The notes under the pieces were generated by a model, which saw only the letters and a list, made by a program, of their open reading frames with translations, ran no database searches and was not told the DNA's origin. Both the position numbers and the translations under genes were made by a program. A DNA stretch of 47,525 nt. Source: Helochares maculicollis. Taxonomy: Eukaryota; Arthropoda; Insecta; Coleoptera; Hydrophilidae. The DNA is taken from NCBI GenBank assembly GCA_033557835.1, contig JAWQRO010000231.1, positions 1-47,525 of the forward strand. The letters are read 5' to 3'. This document shows positions 34,380 through 47,525 of the stretch, piece after piece. Numbering within the stretch: the first letter of the stretch is position 1; each line of letters starts with the position of its first letter.

Positions 34380-37300
34380 GCGAGTTTTTTGTTTCTAGTG
34401 CGTTTCCTTTAATTCCGAAATTTTATGACTAAAGAGGTCTAATTTGCAATAGTTATAAAACATGTAACACCCCATAAATTTTTAAAGGCACTTTCTTAAT
34501 AGTTAAACTGAATGATGAAATTGCATATACTGAATCATCATAAAAATTTCTACTCCGTTTCTATTGCAGGCGATTAAAGTAAGCGTCATTTGAATTTCTA
34601 GACTCATTTGCATAGGCAACTGTTCAAGTTAACACAATTTAAATATCTTTTGTAATATTGATTCTATTATTACCTATTAAATTTAATATTTTCAACATAT
34701 TTTATATACATATTCTTATGACTGATTGGCAACGCAAACTGTTGAACTGACGAAAATGAATTGATTATTAAAGTATTCATCTACTCAATAAGTTTGTTGA
34801 GTGAAACATAGTTGGTGTTTTCTCTAAAATTTTTGCCTCTCAAAGAGTAATTGCATGATAAATAGTTTAAATCTTATAACGACGAATATATCCTGAGAGT
34901 TGCTACCGATTAGAAAATTGTTATGTACTTTTTCTTAAAAAACCAAAAATACCCAAGCGATTTTTTTAAATGTCAACTCAACGAGAGAAGTAAGCGATTG
35001 TGTTGATATCGATATCTTAAAAGTCTACAATTTTAAGCTATCGATAAATTCTACAATTCTCTTTATTGTATTTCAGAGTAAAAGGAATAGTTTTGCCGAT
35101 TTTAACAACTCATTTAAATTGGAAGGTGTGAAGGGTTGGTTTTACAGAGATGCCAACAAAGAGTTGGTTCTACAAACATCAAAAGTTATTTACATTTATC
35201 AAATTAACATTTGATCACATGAATTAGAGGGAATTTGTTTAGAAGGAGTTCGTGAAAAAATAAAGAACGTAACTAAAACCGTTCCATAAAATATAGTACA
35301 ATTGAATAAAGCAAACGATTGTACGGGATGTGCTTTTAATAATACAACATATACCAATAAGTTTTTAAAATGTACTCTTACAGGGTATAAGCATTTCCTG
35401 GGAGTTCAAATTTATGTAGGTATTTTAATTTTGTGCAATTTGAATAAACCACACTTAAACATAACAGTGGCAACTTAGTTAAACAAAGTTGATAGTTATT
35501 ACTAAATGCTATTTTATTCTGTTTGAAGGATTATTAATTGAAACACAGAGAACAGTGGAAGAATGTTACATTTAAACAAGGGAGAGCACATTTATTTCCA
35601 CTGACACCCTTATCGTGGTAACAACTAGGAGGACGTTACTATATTCAATTCTTTTCAGAGTTTGTTGAATAAAATGTATAATTTCTTGCTTTTAGAACAT
35701 TCTTAACAATGTAGATGAAGAGCCTAGTAAAATAGTTTTTTACATACTTTTAGTTTACAAACTTAAATAAAACTTAGGCGATGCTTAAATTAGCAGTATT
35801 GTTAGTAGAAAATTTATATTAGATTATATTTCTTTTTCCAAGAAGAATCGAGCTATTGCAGTAAAAACTGTCTAAACGAAGAGAAGGGTCATAGTAATTT
35901 GTAAAAAGCTGCTGATAAGTTTACTAGATCGCGATTCAAAATTGTAAGCAGAACCCTTTATTGAAAAACGTGTGTTTAATATATGGACACGTAAACGCCA
36001 TGTTTCAAATCTAATAAATGCATTTTTTTAAAACTGATATTAGTCCAAATTATTATGAATACATATTGCTTTCGTCGTTTACATACCAATTAAATTTCTT
36101 TTACATTTTGGTGAGAGAGAGGGAGATGTCATATTTCATGGCAACAAGTTGATATGCATTTCATTATTGGATTGTATTTTGGCAACAACGTTTATTTTTA
36201 TATGCAAGAAACGTTTTTATGGCTCAAATTTTACACACAATAGTTACTAATACCGAGGTAATAAGGCTATATAGGACGATTCGCTGATATTTCAACAATT
36301 CGACTTAAAGAGTTGCAAACAACTTGGAAGCAAAAATCTTTTTAAGGGTGAATTCACCTGACATTCTAATTAATGGTTACTAAACAAAATAAATCCTTAA
36401 CATTTGTTTGATATATTTGTTCATTACAATTATTTGATAATATTCATATCAAAGGATTATAATTGAAAGTTCGTACTGAAATATTGTAGTAAGCAGAGTG
36501 CAAATAGAAAGGAGTACTTCTGAATAGGCAACACACAATATAGTAACAATAATGAAGTTGCCTAATCAACTTTCGATCAACCAATTTTTCATGACGTCGT
36601 TAGATTACTTTTAATAAATAGCAATCGTATCATTTTGATAGTTTCCAACAAGGAATAAAATTGTAAAGCAGAGTATGTTGGAGGAAAGATGCCATAAATA
36701 CAATTAAGAAATGAATAATGTCTTCGGCGATTTATCAACAGGATTCACTGACTAATTAAATGGATATAGATAATTTACTCTGACCAAATCAAGTTGCAGC
36801 AGTACGCTAAAGTTCTTTATGTACATATAAGAGAGGCTGGCCGGGTGAAAAATTATTATAAAACAAAGATCATTTACAGGTGCGCACAACAACATTGTGA
36901 AACCCAAAAGGTCTCTAAGGCAAATTATGGGAAGAAAAAAATGAAGGAAAAATGTTCTTACCATTTACTGTTAATTCCTCATTCATAAAATACTAAAAAT
37001 TAAAGTCCTAAAAATTAAATTGTTTTATTTAATAAACACATTAATCAAAGATAAAATGGTTATGCAAATGAATAACTGCAATGTAAAAGCTATATATTGT
37101 CCAGGTAAAAATACATTTTGTTCGTGGAGCGTGCTCAGAGACAAGACTTTGCCATTATAAGAAATGTCAAAACATATTAATCAGAAATTGATGGCACAGC
37201 AAGATAACTAAGATTTAGCAACAATCAAGCCGATATAAAGCTGCACATATAAACAAATAATGTGAGATAAATCCGTTAGATCTATGTAAGAGAGAAAATG

Positions 37301-38950
37301 TTATCGTACTCGTTAATAAATATATTAAATAATAATCGTCTGAATTAAGTATTGTATTCGAAATCCGAATATCATATGTTTAGCATTACTCTACGTATAT
37401 TACTGAAATATGTGACTAAATATACATATGTATAGAAGACTAAATTGTTTACGACAAATAAAACATATATTTACATAAGTCGCACAAATAAGTTATAGAA
37501 CTTAATTTAATGAGACTATTTATATACAAATAAGATGCTTTGGTTGGTTACAACTTTTTCACTGACATAAAAAAATAGTTAGTGACATCGTGTAAAAAGA
37601 TACATTTAAGTTTTGTAGCATATTAAAATATAGATACCATTTGACATATGATATCCACTTAGTAAAATTATTGTGGAATTATTGATTTCAGAACTAATTA
37701 TACCTTAAATGGATTTTAGTATTGAATGCGATTGATTTATTTAATCTCTATTAAACTAAAATCATAGCAAGATTCGATACTATAGGCAAATTTAGGGATT
37801 GAACTGCTAAAAATGTTCTGTTGGAAAGTTTTAAAGACCGTACATAAAACTCCTATTCCTAGTTCAAATATAAAATGTTATTTTTTTAAGTTCAATATTA
37901 AGGTGAATCTATTAAGGAAATATATAAATAATTCAGAAAAGCATTATCAATTCTTTCTTAAACGCTCTTACCTCAGCACTCACTCTATAAACGGTCTAAA
38001 TAAAAATTTTGCGATGACTCAAAAAGCAAAACAAAGAGTAGGTGCGAAAACTGTTATCATACCACGTAAATATCCTTCGCAATGCTACTGCAATAACAGC
38101 TAAAATTAACGGTAATAAACATAGCTGTCTATCATTTCGGTTGCCTACATGCAATATATTTAAACATTTAAGCAGCAAATAAATGTGTACTAGATGTTGC
38201 ATAGAACTATGTTAATAAATCTAGTCTCTATGAGAAATAAAATTTTGATAAATACCTCAATAGCAACAGTTTTAATAATTCTAATAAAATATGCGTACAC
38301 CTTTCGATGATAATTAGCTTGAATATATTTCATTTGAAATTATGATAAGGCTTGAATATTAATCAAGGCTTCATTCTGTCAGCTTAGAAATTTCGTAACT
38401 TTGCACTCACTTCTTCAATAGTTAATTTTTAAGCGCGTTAAAAATTAAAAACGTAATTTGCAATTTTATTTTCCACTTTATTTAGCCTAATGTATGCGGG
38501 TATGGCCTTATATAATCTCTTTACGCATAACTTACCTCACTAAAGTGCAGAATGCATAAGACCTTTACATAATTTGGTTAATGTAGTTTGATGGAATTAA
38601 GTTCATTGGAAAAAATCATACCAAGCAGTCAATATACTGAAAAATGAATTTAATTATTTAGTGTGTTGCGCTCAAGCATTCTATTTAATTTAGTAATTCA
38701 ATTATTTTATTATTTTTCGCATTAGCTTTATTTGATTAAAATAATTCTTCTTTATTGATACACCAAATAGCAACAAATTGACAAAATGAATCAGACCTTA
38801 GATATGGAGTTTGTACAACCAATTGCATAAATGCAACCGTGACTAACAATATGTATTCCTGTAAGACACTTAACCCGAGCTCAATGATCTTACACTTACC
38901 TCTCTTAAGACATTCACCTGGAGCATGCGCAACTGCTTATTTGGGTAATA
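34380..38950. other. Long gene-poor AT-rich stretch
   Basis: About 4.5 kb without a convincing gene. Short open frames on both strands overlap each other and have low-complexity composition. One frame at 37813 could be a first coding exon (listed separately). No RNA gene, transposon or CRISPR-like array was recognised. Confidence 0.6.
37813..38037 (+). other. Weak candidate first coding exon with presequence-like composition
   Basis: An ATG-initiated frame of 75 codons ending at a fair splice donor (GTAGGT at 38038, phase 0). The encoded stretch is strongly basic with almost no acidic residues and has KRSYLSTHS-like segments, as in mitochondrial targeting presequences. No domain is recognisable and no partner exon was found in the window. 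It may well be chance in AT-rich DNA. Confidence 0.2.
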
Positions 38951-38959
38951 GGAACTCGA

Positions 38960-39193
38960 TTTCTTCAGCTGACAGTTCTTGGTGAAGTCTTGTGGGATTG
39001 TCGGATAAGACCAGCCCACCGCGAACGGACTTACGAATTCTCGAAAGATAATAATAATGTGCAAAAATTCGGAACGAAACAACGAAAATGCGCCATAAAA
39101 TTTAGTGAAAGTGCTGAAAATTTTGTGTATTTTAGTGTGTAGTTGTAGTTTAGAATTACGGTGTAGTTTTTAAAAAAAGGAAAAATACAAAAA
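38960..39193 (+). other. Candidate noncoding first exon of a gene extending rightward
   Basis: A less AT-rich block (about 38880-39080) with a CAGTT initiator-like site near 38971, then a leader without a long open frame, ending ACAAAAA followed by consensus donor GTAAGT at 39194. Composition resembles insect 5' leaders. If real, everything to the right would be the first intron of a large gene whose coding exons are outside the window. The start is approximate. Confidence 0.35.
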
Positions 39194-42100
39194 GTAAGTA
39201 AACAAAGTAATTCTTAATGCAGAATGCGCATTTTATTTATTATAAATTAATACAAGGGATGTAAGAATGAAAGTTTTATAAAAATCTAAACTTTTGTAGT
39301 AAGGACCTACTGGGAATGACTAAAATAAAAAACTCACACCAATCCTTTTGATAAATAAGAATTTAAATCGCAGAGAAAATTCTCAGTAGGTTAATTGAAT
39401 TCAATGGTGTCTTGCCGTCAGCTTTCTTTTAGTAAATTCGCTAAGGCTATTATTATTAAACCAACCGCTTTAATTTATTTAGATAAATATATCGCATTTG
39501 CCGCTATTTACACCATATAAATTAAACGATACATAAAATTGTACGTTTCCTCTTTGTTATTTTTTTTCTAATGAAATCACAACACGTATCTTTATTACTA
39601 TCAGTAACTGTAAAGAAGCTACTTAAATTTTTTTAACTATTGTGTACATAACTAAAGGCATGGTACGTGGTGTTAATCCTTAATTAATCCAGACAGAAAT
39701 CAAAAGATATCTAATGGAATAAGCCGCCTTTCACTCTTTGGTTCGGAGATACCAATAGTCGATTAAGCGAGCAACCTTCAAGTTTTTAATAAAATGTCGC
39801 GACTTTTAGTGATACAACTTCGCATCCTATTTAGTCATTACACATTTGTTGCAGCATTTCGCTTTTGATTCACCTCACATTATTTTATGATTTCTTCATC
39901 ATTCGGTGTATGAACGTCAGCAGTTTCTCATGGGAAAATTTCGTATTTCAGGCGTAAAATTGTAATCATAAAAACGTCGCTACTTATGAGTTTACAAATA
40001 CCGAAAAATTTCACACTGATTTGTTACTTCTACACTCGTCACAATATCATTATTTTAGAAACTTTACATTGGCTGCAATCCATAAGCGTAAGATACCTTA
40101 ATTGCTTTTCACAGTTATATAAACTACTCATTCACAAATGAGTGATTTTTATTACTATGGGAACAATTATTGAAATGAAGAAATTTTATTTGTATTCTCT
40201 CTCATTATAATAGTGTACACAACGCTGTATTTGGTCAAAATGCGCTTCATTTATGCTAAACATGGAATGGTTGCGACTGTGAAGTGTTATGCAATTGATA
40301 CTATTGATACCACAGGGTGTAGTTATGCAGCTTGTAGTAATATCATTTATTTGCGCGAAGTGACATCAGAAATTTAGGCGAACAACCTTTCGGCCCACAA
40401 ATAAACTTGTACCGTTCTACCACATCCTCGTGGGCTCGAAGGTGTTTACTTTTAAAATGAATGCTGTTTGGTTTTCATAATTTTACTCTGCTAAAATTAC
40501 GTTCCGCAAATATTTATTTGCTGCACTTTTGTACAACCGGAAATACACGCATGCGACTAAGTACGTGATTGGCTTGCCGGAAATATTTGCAGTCTTACAA
40601 AAAGATCCTTGACTTTCTACTTTATATCGCTACAGTTATTTCAGCACTATAATTTGCTCGTGTCATATTGTTGTAGGTATTTCAAAATCTAACGATATAT
40701 GGTAGTTCTAATTCGCTTGTTGCGTGATTGCAGTTTTTAAATAATCATTTATTATCCATTGGATGCAGCTGTGTTTAGAGTAATAATCTAAGCTATAATT
40801 ATGACACCTGAAGATTTGTTGCAATTGCTCCTGATATTTCATAAGTAGGTCATTTTTTGTTAGATATTATTGAGTGTAATTTGTAAAATGCATAATCTAA
40901 ATATGTACATTAGTAGCACTTCTCAATGCATTTATCGAAAATACCAAAAACATCTGCCAAAAACCATGAATAATAATTATTATACTACACCTGCTCTGGT
41001 AATAATGTTAACCATAATATCAGTACTATTTCCCCAAAGGTGAGAGCCGTCAATTAAAATAAGGAAATAATCAACGACTTGTTCTTGCTTAACTACAACA
41101 AATGTTGACTTAAATCAAGTATTGTAGCTAAGGTATTCGAGTTAAATGTAAAATCAGTACATATACAGGAAACAAAGTCGACAGCCATTGGTAATATAAA
41201 ACTATAAAACACATCAGCAAGCAAAGTCTTTGCACATCAAAAAGATGTAATTATTATACAAAACTTATTCTAGATAGCAAAATCTACAAATTCGATAAAA
41301 ACAAAAATAAGATGGTAATAAATTTCAAGATTACAATTTTCAATACACTAATTTTTCAATCAAAATACTCTACAATAAACTATCTAATGCACGAATCATA
41401 ATAAAACTGGTGATTAGCATAATTTAAACTATGAATAGTAGAAAAATATAAGAGTTTTGACAACAGGAGAGCATTATTAAAATCGATATACTATAGAAAT
41501 GTATAAATATGAATAGAATATTGATATCAGCTATACAGGTGACCAAGCATAATAGAACATGTCGTTATATAACTCGGTAATTACTTCTTATATAGAAACA
41601 TACACGATGAACTTGTTACCAACACTTATTACCATAAAATGCCATTCCTGATGAATACATTTTTTCACTAGCATTTACACAACAGATTGGAGTTGAACTT
41701 TGCAGGTCGTAAAAGTTTTACCAAATTGGCAGTACGACATGCTTTCAATTACAACCAATTATTTTATCAATGTACTAAAATAAGTATTTATATCTACGAC
41801 AATAGATGCTTTCTAAGCAATTTTAAGGTTACGTAAGTATGGATATGAAAAGTACGTTAAAATAAACTGCTAGCAGATGAATAAATTATCTAAACAATTC
41901 TCAAGCACGATCGCTTTTATTGTCTGCTTCGACTTTGCCAAAATTTTGAATTCATAATGAAAATGCATAATGCATCTCGCTGATTTGCATAAGTTATGCA
42001 ATCACAGTCACAAAAGAATTTAATAGGGAAATATTTTGCTGAAAAAATCGCTTTTAAAATATTTTTCCATTATAGATAGATAATTTCTACGCTCCTTCAA

Positions 42101-45100
42101 GTTTTATTTTGTATGAACGCGATTAAGTGCATATATAATGATCACATTACTTTGTTTTAAAGCCGTAATTAAAGAACTTCGACCTTCAAATAAATGTCGC
42201 TTTTATTTTAGCGAGATGTAAGTTTTTCTCATAAAAACGCTCATTTCATGCATTCCATTGTAATAAAAGATTATCTTTTATTACTGTATACCTGTAATCT
42301 CAGTGATGAGGTAGATATTATTTCAATTTTACTTATTAACAAAATCATTTACCACTCAAATAGCCAAAATATTTACTATAGTTTAAGATTTGTAACATAG
42401 CACATAGAGTTATATTATTAATATTGACAAAACAAGTAAAAAAGGACATACAATTTTATGTTTTCTTAACATTCGAAAATAAAGCATAATTGAGCGTGAC
42501 ACAAATTCTATTCTTATCCTTAAAAATAAACAATACTAAAATATTCCATATTAAGTTTACTAAATAATTATTGAATGTGTGGCTTCTCTTTTATAAAAAT
42601 GTTTATTTGTCAATTTAAACTCGTAATAATATTAAATATACCTTTCTGTCAACATTCTATAAAACATTGGTTGGAGAACTAATGCAATTCGTCAACGAAT
42701 TCTCCGCGCCACCTGAAATGTTTCATTTTGCTAAATTGGAAATATAATGTATTTTTAACAAACTTTCATAAACTATGTGATACCTAGAGAAAACTTGATA
42801 AAAATTCTGCTCGCTTTACATATAACGTCGTATTTTAACTTTTTTACACCTTTTATTTCTCAGTTTTATGTAAGAAAAACCAACCCATTAATCTTTTTTT
42901 TACTACATCTACTGTTTTGGGATTAACTTATAATAAAACAAGATCGTCGTTAAACTTTAAATTAACATTCAAGTAAGGACCTGGATTTTATTTTAATGAC
43001 ATTATCGTTACATAAGCACATATTCTCATAGGAAACTACGCATTGGATTTTTTTAAAATAAAATATCCTAAACGCATTTACAAACTTACAAATTTTTCAT
43101 GTTTTTGTTTTATTTATAAAGTACTCATAATAAAAATAATGTTATGCAGACTATTTTTGTCACACTGCAACAGATTATTAGTATACTATAAAAATGCCAA
43201 TGTTTGCTAACAAAACTTAATCGTATATTATAGAACCAATTTTCTTTTAGTTTGTACTTAAAAATGATCAACGTTAAAATGTATTACAACTGCAAAACAT
43301 GACATGTTTTAATTATTATCATTTAAATAAGTACATAGCAGCCAAGCACATTAAAATAATTAAATTCGTTAAATGGTAGATGTAATCTTATAAACAGCAG
43401 GCAGCACACAGATTTTAAAACGAGTATATAGAAAGTAGACCAACTATATTTATTGCTCGAGGAATATTATTACTATTAACTATATTTCAGCGACAATCTA
43501 AACCCTTAAACTGCAGACACCAAAAGCATATACCAACTTTGTTTTATTTACAACCAATTGTTTCTCATACGAAAATAGTTGTATAATAAAACGGGACCCC
43601 ATATTTCATTTACAACTTATTATTATATTGCCACATAATAGTCGTGACACAACTAGACCAGACTGACACCCACTCTTTAGCTAAAACCTAAACTGCCTCT
43701 CATTTTATCTGATACAGTTCTTATTATTTTATATAACGAACATTCTTACGAAACATTCTTTTACAATTGCGATACATTTTGCGGTTGAATTGTACTGCTG
43801 CATTTTGCTCAAGCTTTCTTGTTACCAGGTATGCTGTGAACAGGCATGTATGTAAATGTTCTATAGGTGGGTCCGAAAGTTTAATTTAAAAATCTGGCAT
43901 TTTCTTGCTAAGACAATAATTGGTTTTATATGAAAATTCTGTTAATATCTAGGTCCCTGTATAACTTTGTTGGGCAGAATTTAATTAAGAACAATAATAA
44001 AAACATTGTCTTCTAGAAATAAATGGCACGGCGCTAATAACGGTTCAACAGACCGAAAAAGAAGAACTCGCTTTGTAGAATAGGTCAATAGAATAACAAG
44101 TAAACACGCAACAGTATTGCGGTGATTTACTTTGCACTATTTCATATATTAATTAATTAAGAATAAGAATTATTTTTTAAAGTTAGCAGTATTCAAAGAA
44201 TGTTCCCAAAGATTGCAAAAACACCACATAATACCAATTAGCCATAGTTATAATAAATGTTGATCATTGTAACCATTTGACATTTTCATCCTTCTTTTAT
44301 TTTGTATTCTTTGCGCTCCTTATTAATATTTCATGTTTTAAAGATTAGTAAAGTTTGTTAGATAATCTGCATATTTAGATATTTTTTGTTAAAGAATTGA
44401 GGTCGCGCCAGGATTAAATTTATTTTAAATACACATCAACCGTGTGACTCTCCGTTAAATATAAACTGCATAGCGGATCTCTTTTAATGCACGAAACTTA
44501 TACTAGAAAAGTGAGGTGATTGTAAACTCACGATATTGCAATAATTCATTGTTTATGATTTCGCTTATTTGCGCAGCTTCTTTGCACGCATTTGGCAATT
44601 GATTTTCACTTTCTTATCCGCAATTGAACCATTCAACTGCAAATAATATTTCAAAATGTTGGTGTTCAAGCATCAATATAAAAAAACAGCGTAACAACAA
44701 TATTGCTACGACCCGTGCTAATCTAATTAATAATCACATTAACAGCTTAAACGTCAAGGAAACACGTTTTGTCTAAAAAACAAAGAATCGCTTCTAACAA
44801 TTCTGCAGCGGAAGTCGCAGTAAATACAGCTGATCTGTATCTTAAAGTGAAAGTGGGTCATATTCAACTGGTGCTGCTTAAGAAGCCGTCTAACACCGGG
44901 CATTCTATAAATGAGCATTGCAGAAATCGACTTTCCACTAAAGATGTTGTTAACGGAATTTTTCCGCTATATTAGTTTCCTCCATTTTCAATTTGCCGCA
45001 ATTGACCTTTCATGGTGTCCGCAATTAAATTCCTCAACAATCTTCGCTTATAGAAAATTAGAAACGTCATTGCTGTGACATAATTTGCCTATCAGAAACA

Positions 45101-47525
45101 TGCCCCTTACACTTACCACATCCAATCAATCTTGACTAATGGTTGGCCTCAGGTGGAATATTTATTAGTCATGAATTCTCAATACAATTATCCCATGCCT
45201 CATCCACAAATGGTACAGTTATCAACTGCTTTCGGTTTTTTCATTGCCAAAAGCGTCTAACTAATGAATCATTCGTTAATGATCCCAGCTATTCTATTTT
45301 CATCGCAAGGATCAAATATGTGGATAATTATTTTAATAAAGAGCTGATATTATCTTATCTTTTAAACAAGGACTTTTAAACAGCCATCAAACTCATTTAG
45401 CATCACAATAGCAAAAGGTTGTTAATTAGATCTAGGTAAAAAGATGATTTGTTCGAAATTAACCAGGTGATTAAAAGCAGCCAAGCTGAACATTGAATGC
45501 TTTTTAGCATTATTTTCAAATCACTGATCCAAATTATTTCGTAGTCGTATTCTTTGTCAATCGCCAGATCTCACTCAGAAGCTATTTTCGTTAGCATTGC
45601 TTAATATTCACTTTGCAAAATCACCATCGATAAATGAGCAACAACCGGTTAGACGAAAAGTTGGTGCTAATGAATTTCTGATTTTATACTATTTATGAGC
45701 CGCACATAATAATTTATAGAGCGTGTGTGTAGCAACATAGCTTTTACACAGTCACATTATGACAGAGTGACTTTTACTTAAAGGTCGAAGAATTTCCAAA
45801 ATAAAACCAAAAGTGCCGCCGGTAGTTATATTAGTGTGTACAATTTATTGAAACAGGTTTTTAACTTGTATTATTTGAAGATGGTATTTTGATGGCTCCT
45901 TTCACTTTCTCGATTAATTTACTGAAATTAGCGTGTTTGAATGTCATTACGGATGACTTAAATGCACATCTCCTAAAATTATAATGTTAGAATAATTATA
46001 GTTTCCAAAAACGTTCAGAGCGCCCACTTCTCCCATTTCGACAGGTCCGTTTTTGCCGATAGAATACTGCAGTTAATGATTTGCTATTTGGTTAATAGTT
46101 ATATGAATAATAATTAAGTTTAGTACGGTAATAATTTGTCGAATTGGAGTTCCCCGTAAGCAACAAACATTTGCCATGCTAAAATAGGATGTACTTTGCA
46201 TTAAATTAAGTACTAAATTGATAGGTAATTGATCTTGCAAAATTAATTGTAAATGATGAAGCAAAATCAAGCATTTTAGTGTCTTGCATCAAAATCTATG
46301 GCATAATAATTGTCGGTTAATATGGTTCTTCAAGATTTAATTCTTCACAAGTTACGCTGCAACCTGCCAAACTTCACAGACGCTTTATAACTAAATTGTA
46401 TATTTCCTAATTATATAAGCCAAAAAATAATTTAATTAATTGATTTAAATACTTGGTAGTTTCAAGAAAGTTTTAGAAAAAAAATGTTATATAAATCTAC
46501 TTGTTTGCATATTTTAAATTACTTAATTACAATTGTGAAGAAACTAAATCATTATTAAAAGTAAATTTTATTTGTTATAAAATCAATACTAACATCTTCT
46601 AAAGAAAATATATTTGGCGTGAAAGGAGAAGATTATATAAAATCATATTTATTCATTGCTTTATCTTAATTTATATTTTTATATTCCCATATACCATATA
46701 ATATAGATAAAGTATTGTGATCATGAAGAAATTCGATTTTGCAATCATTGCAGATCTTCAAACTTTAGGGCTTCTGCATTATAGAATGTTAAAATTTGCC
46801 ATTAGGCTAGCAATCGTATTTTGACAGCAATGTTTGGGGCCTATAAGGCTACCGAAAAAACTTTTTAACCTTCAAAAACATACATTTTTATCAAGTAAAC
46901 TATTTGATAATATAAAGCTAGCAACTTGAAGTGTTTCACATATCTTCAAAACCCCTTTTAATGAGTAGAAACACAATGTCGACATTGTCAAAGCACTGAA
47001 AGTACTGCTCCTTTTTATTTTAAAAGGCTCAGATATTCAGTAGAACGCGGAAAGAAAAAATATTAGGAAAATTTGACATGTACGCCATATGTAAAATGTG
47101 CAATGTACAAGATGTAATTTCAAAACTCAAGAAACCGAAAGTTCAAATAAATACACATCGCAAATTTATGTTTCTGTTTAATCTCTGATGCCTCCATTCA
47201 TCTTAATTTCAAAATGTTTTTATAATTTAGTAAGAAAGTCGAAATATACCAAGAATCGCTTACTCTGGATTCGGTCGCTTCGCACGCTCATCCCACACGA
47301 AGTTAGACCGAGTTAAAAAATAAACTCGCTTAAATATATCTGCACACTCCACTGGCAGTAAAAGCAGCAAAATCAGTTTTGTTTTATTGCTACTTCAGTC
47401 TAGTCTACTTGGTATGGTGTATCCTGAACTCTTGCACTTTGATCCTGTAATTTTGAAGTTTTAAAACAAATTTTTAATGCCTTATCTTGGATTGTTGTTT
47501 CTTATCCTATCTTGATTTTTAATTC
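39194..47525. other. Gene-poor AT-rich region to the window end
   Basis: About 8.3 kb with no convincing coding exon on either strand. The open frames at 44769-44975 and 45143-45379 are short and match nothing I recognise. A TAAATATA stretch at 47331-47338 is followed by an initiator-like TCAGTT at 47373. The spacing is slightly longer than usual for a core promoter. Confidence 0.55.

Noticed and set aside
36752..36988. Overlapping frames on opposite strands
   Set aside because: Mutually overlapping, unrecognised, AT-driven; no promoter or splice context.
44769..45379. Two short plus-strand frames
   Set aside because: No recognisable domain, poor start context, no splice support; treated as chance.
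1..47525. tRNA, rRNA or CRISPR arrays
   Set aside because: No tRNA T-loop/acceptor pairing, rRNA stretch or regularly spaced repeat was seen on reading both strands; a dedicated covariance-model search was not possible.

Overview
The window is nuclear DNA from an insect, most likely a holometabolous one and plausibly a beetle. It is AT-rich with scattered intron-bearing genes, introns from about 50 nt to several kb, and no bacterial gene architecture. The strongest marker is a complete class A chitin synthase gene (CHS1/krotzkopf verkehrt) with the insect-specific pair of mutually exclusive 59-codon exons. The order-level assignment is inference; no species can be named from the sequence alone.

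Layout, left to right. Positions 1-2665 are upstream noncoding DNA. The chitin synthase gene runs on the + strand from 2675 to 16053 with 11 coding exons per transcript plus one alternative exon (predicted 1553 aa). Its intron 1 carries a decayed antisense non-LTR retrotransposon gag fragment, and intron 3 carries a foldback element. A convergent intergenic gap follows. Next comes a compact housekeeping cluster: HINFP-like zinc finger factor (- strand, 17923-21047, six exons), MAD2L2/REV7 HORMA protein (- strand, 22206-23424, four exons), and DNAAF6/PIH1D3 dynein assembly factor (+ strand, 23704-25347, three exons). MAD2L2 and DNAAF6 are divergent, with only about 280 bp between their start codons. 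A separate single-exon membrane-protein gene lies antisense inside DNAAF6 intron 1 (23854-24603). Downstream on the + strand are a secreted CAP/CRISP-type protein gene (27252-28410) and a short-chain dehydrogenase of the HSDL1/HSD17B12 type (coding 30500-34205). The CAP gene may sit inside the first intron of the dehydrogenase gene.

From 34206 to the end (about 13 kb) no convincing protein gene is visible. There is a plausible noncoding first exon ending in a consensus donor at 39193, suggesting the start of a gene whose coding part lies outside the window, and a weak candidate exon at 37813-38037.

The genes do not form one pathway: cuticle chitin synthesis, histone H4/S-phase transcription, translesion/checkpoint HORMA function, ciliary dynein assembly, a secreted CAP protein and a lipid/steroid-type SDR. 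All exon models were built by hand from splice sites, reading phase and family similarity. For the six spliced genes every internal junction keeps frame. I found no clearly new multi-gene system. The most unusual items are the nested death-fold-like membrane protein, the inverted repeat directly before the mutually exclusive exon pair, and the intact catalytic Tyr in an HSDL1-like enzyme.
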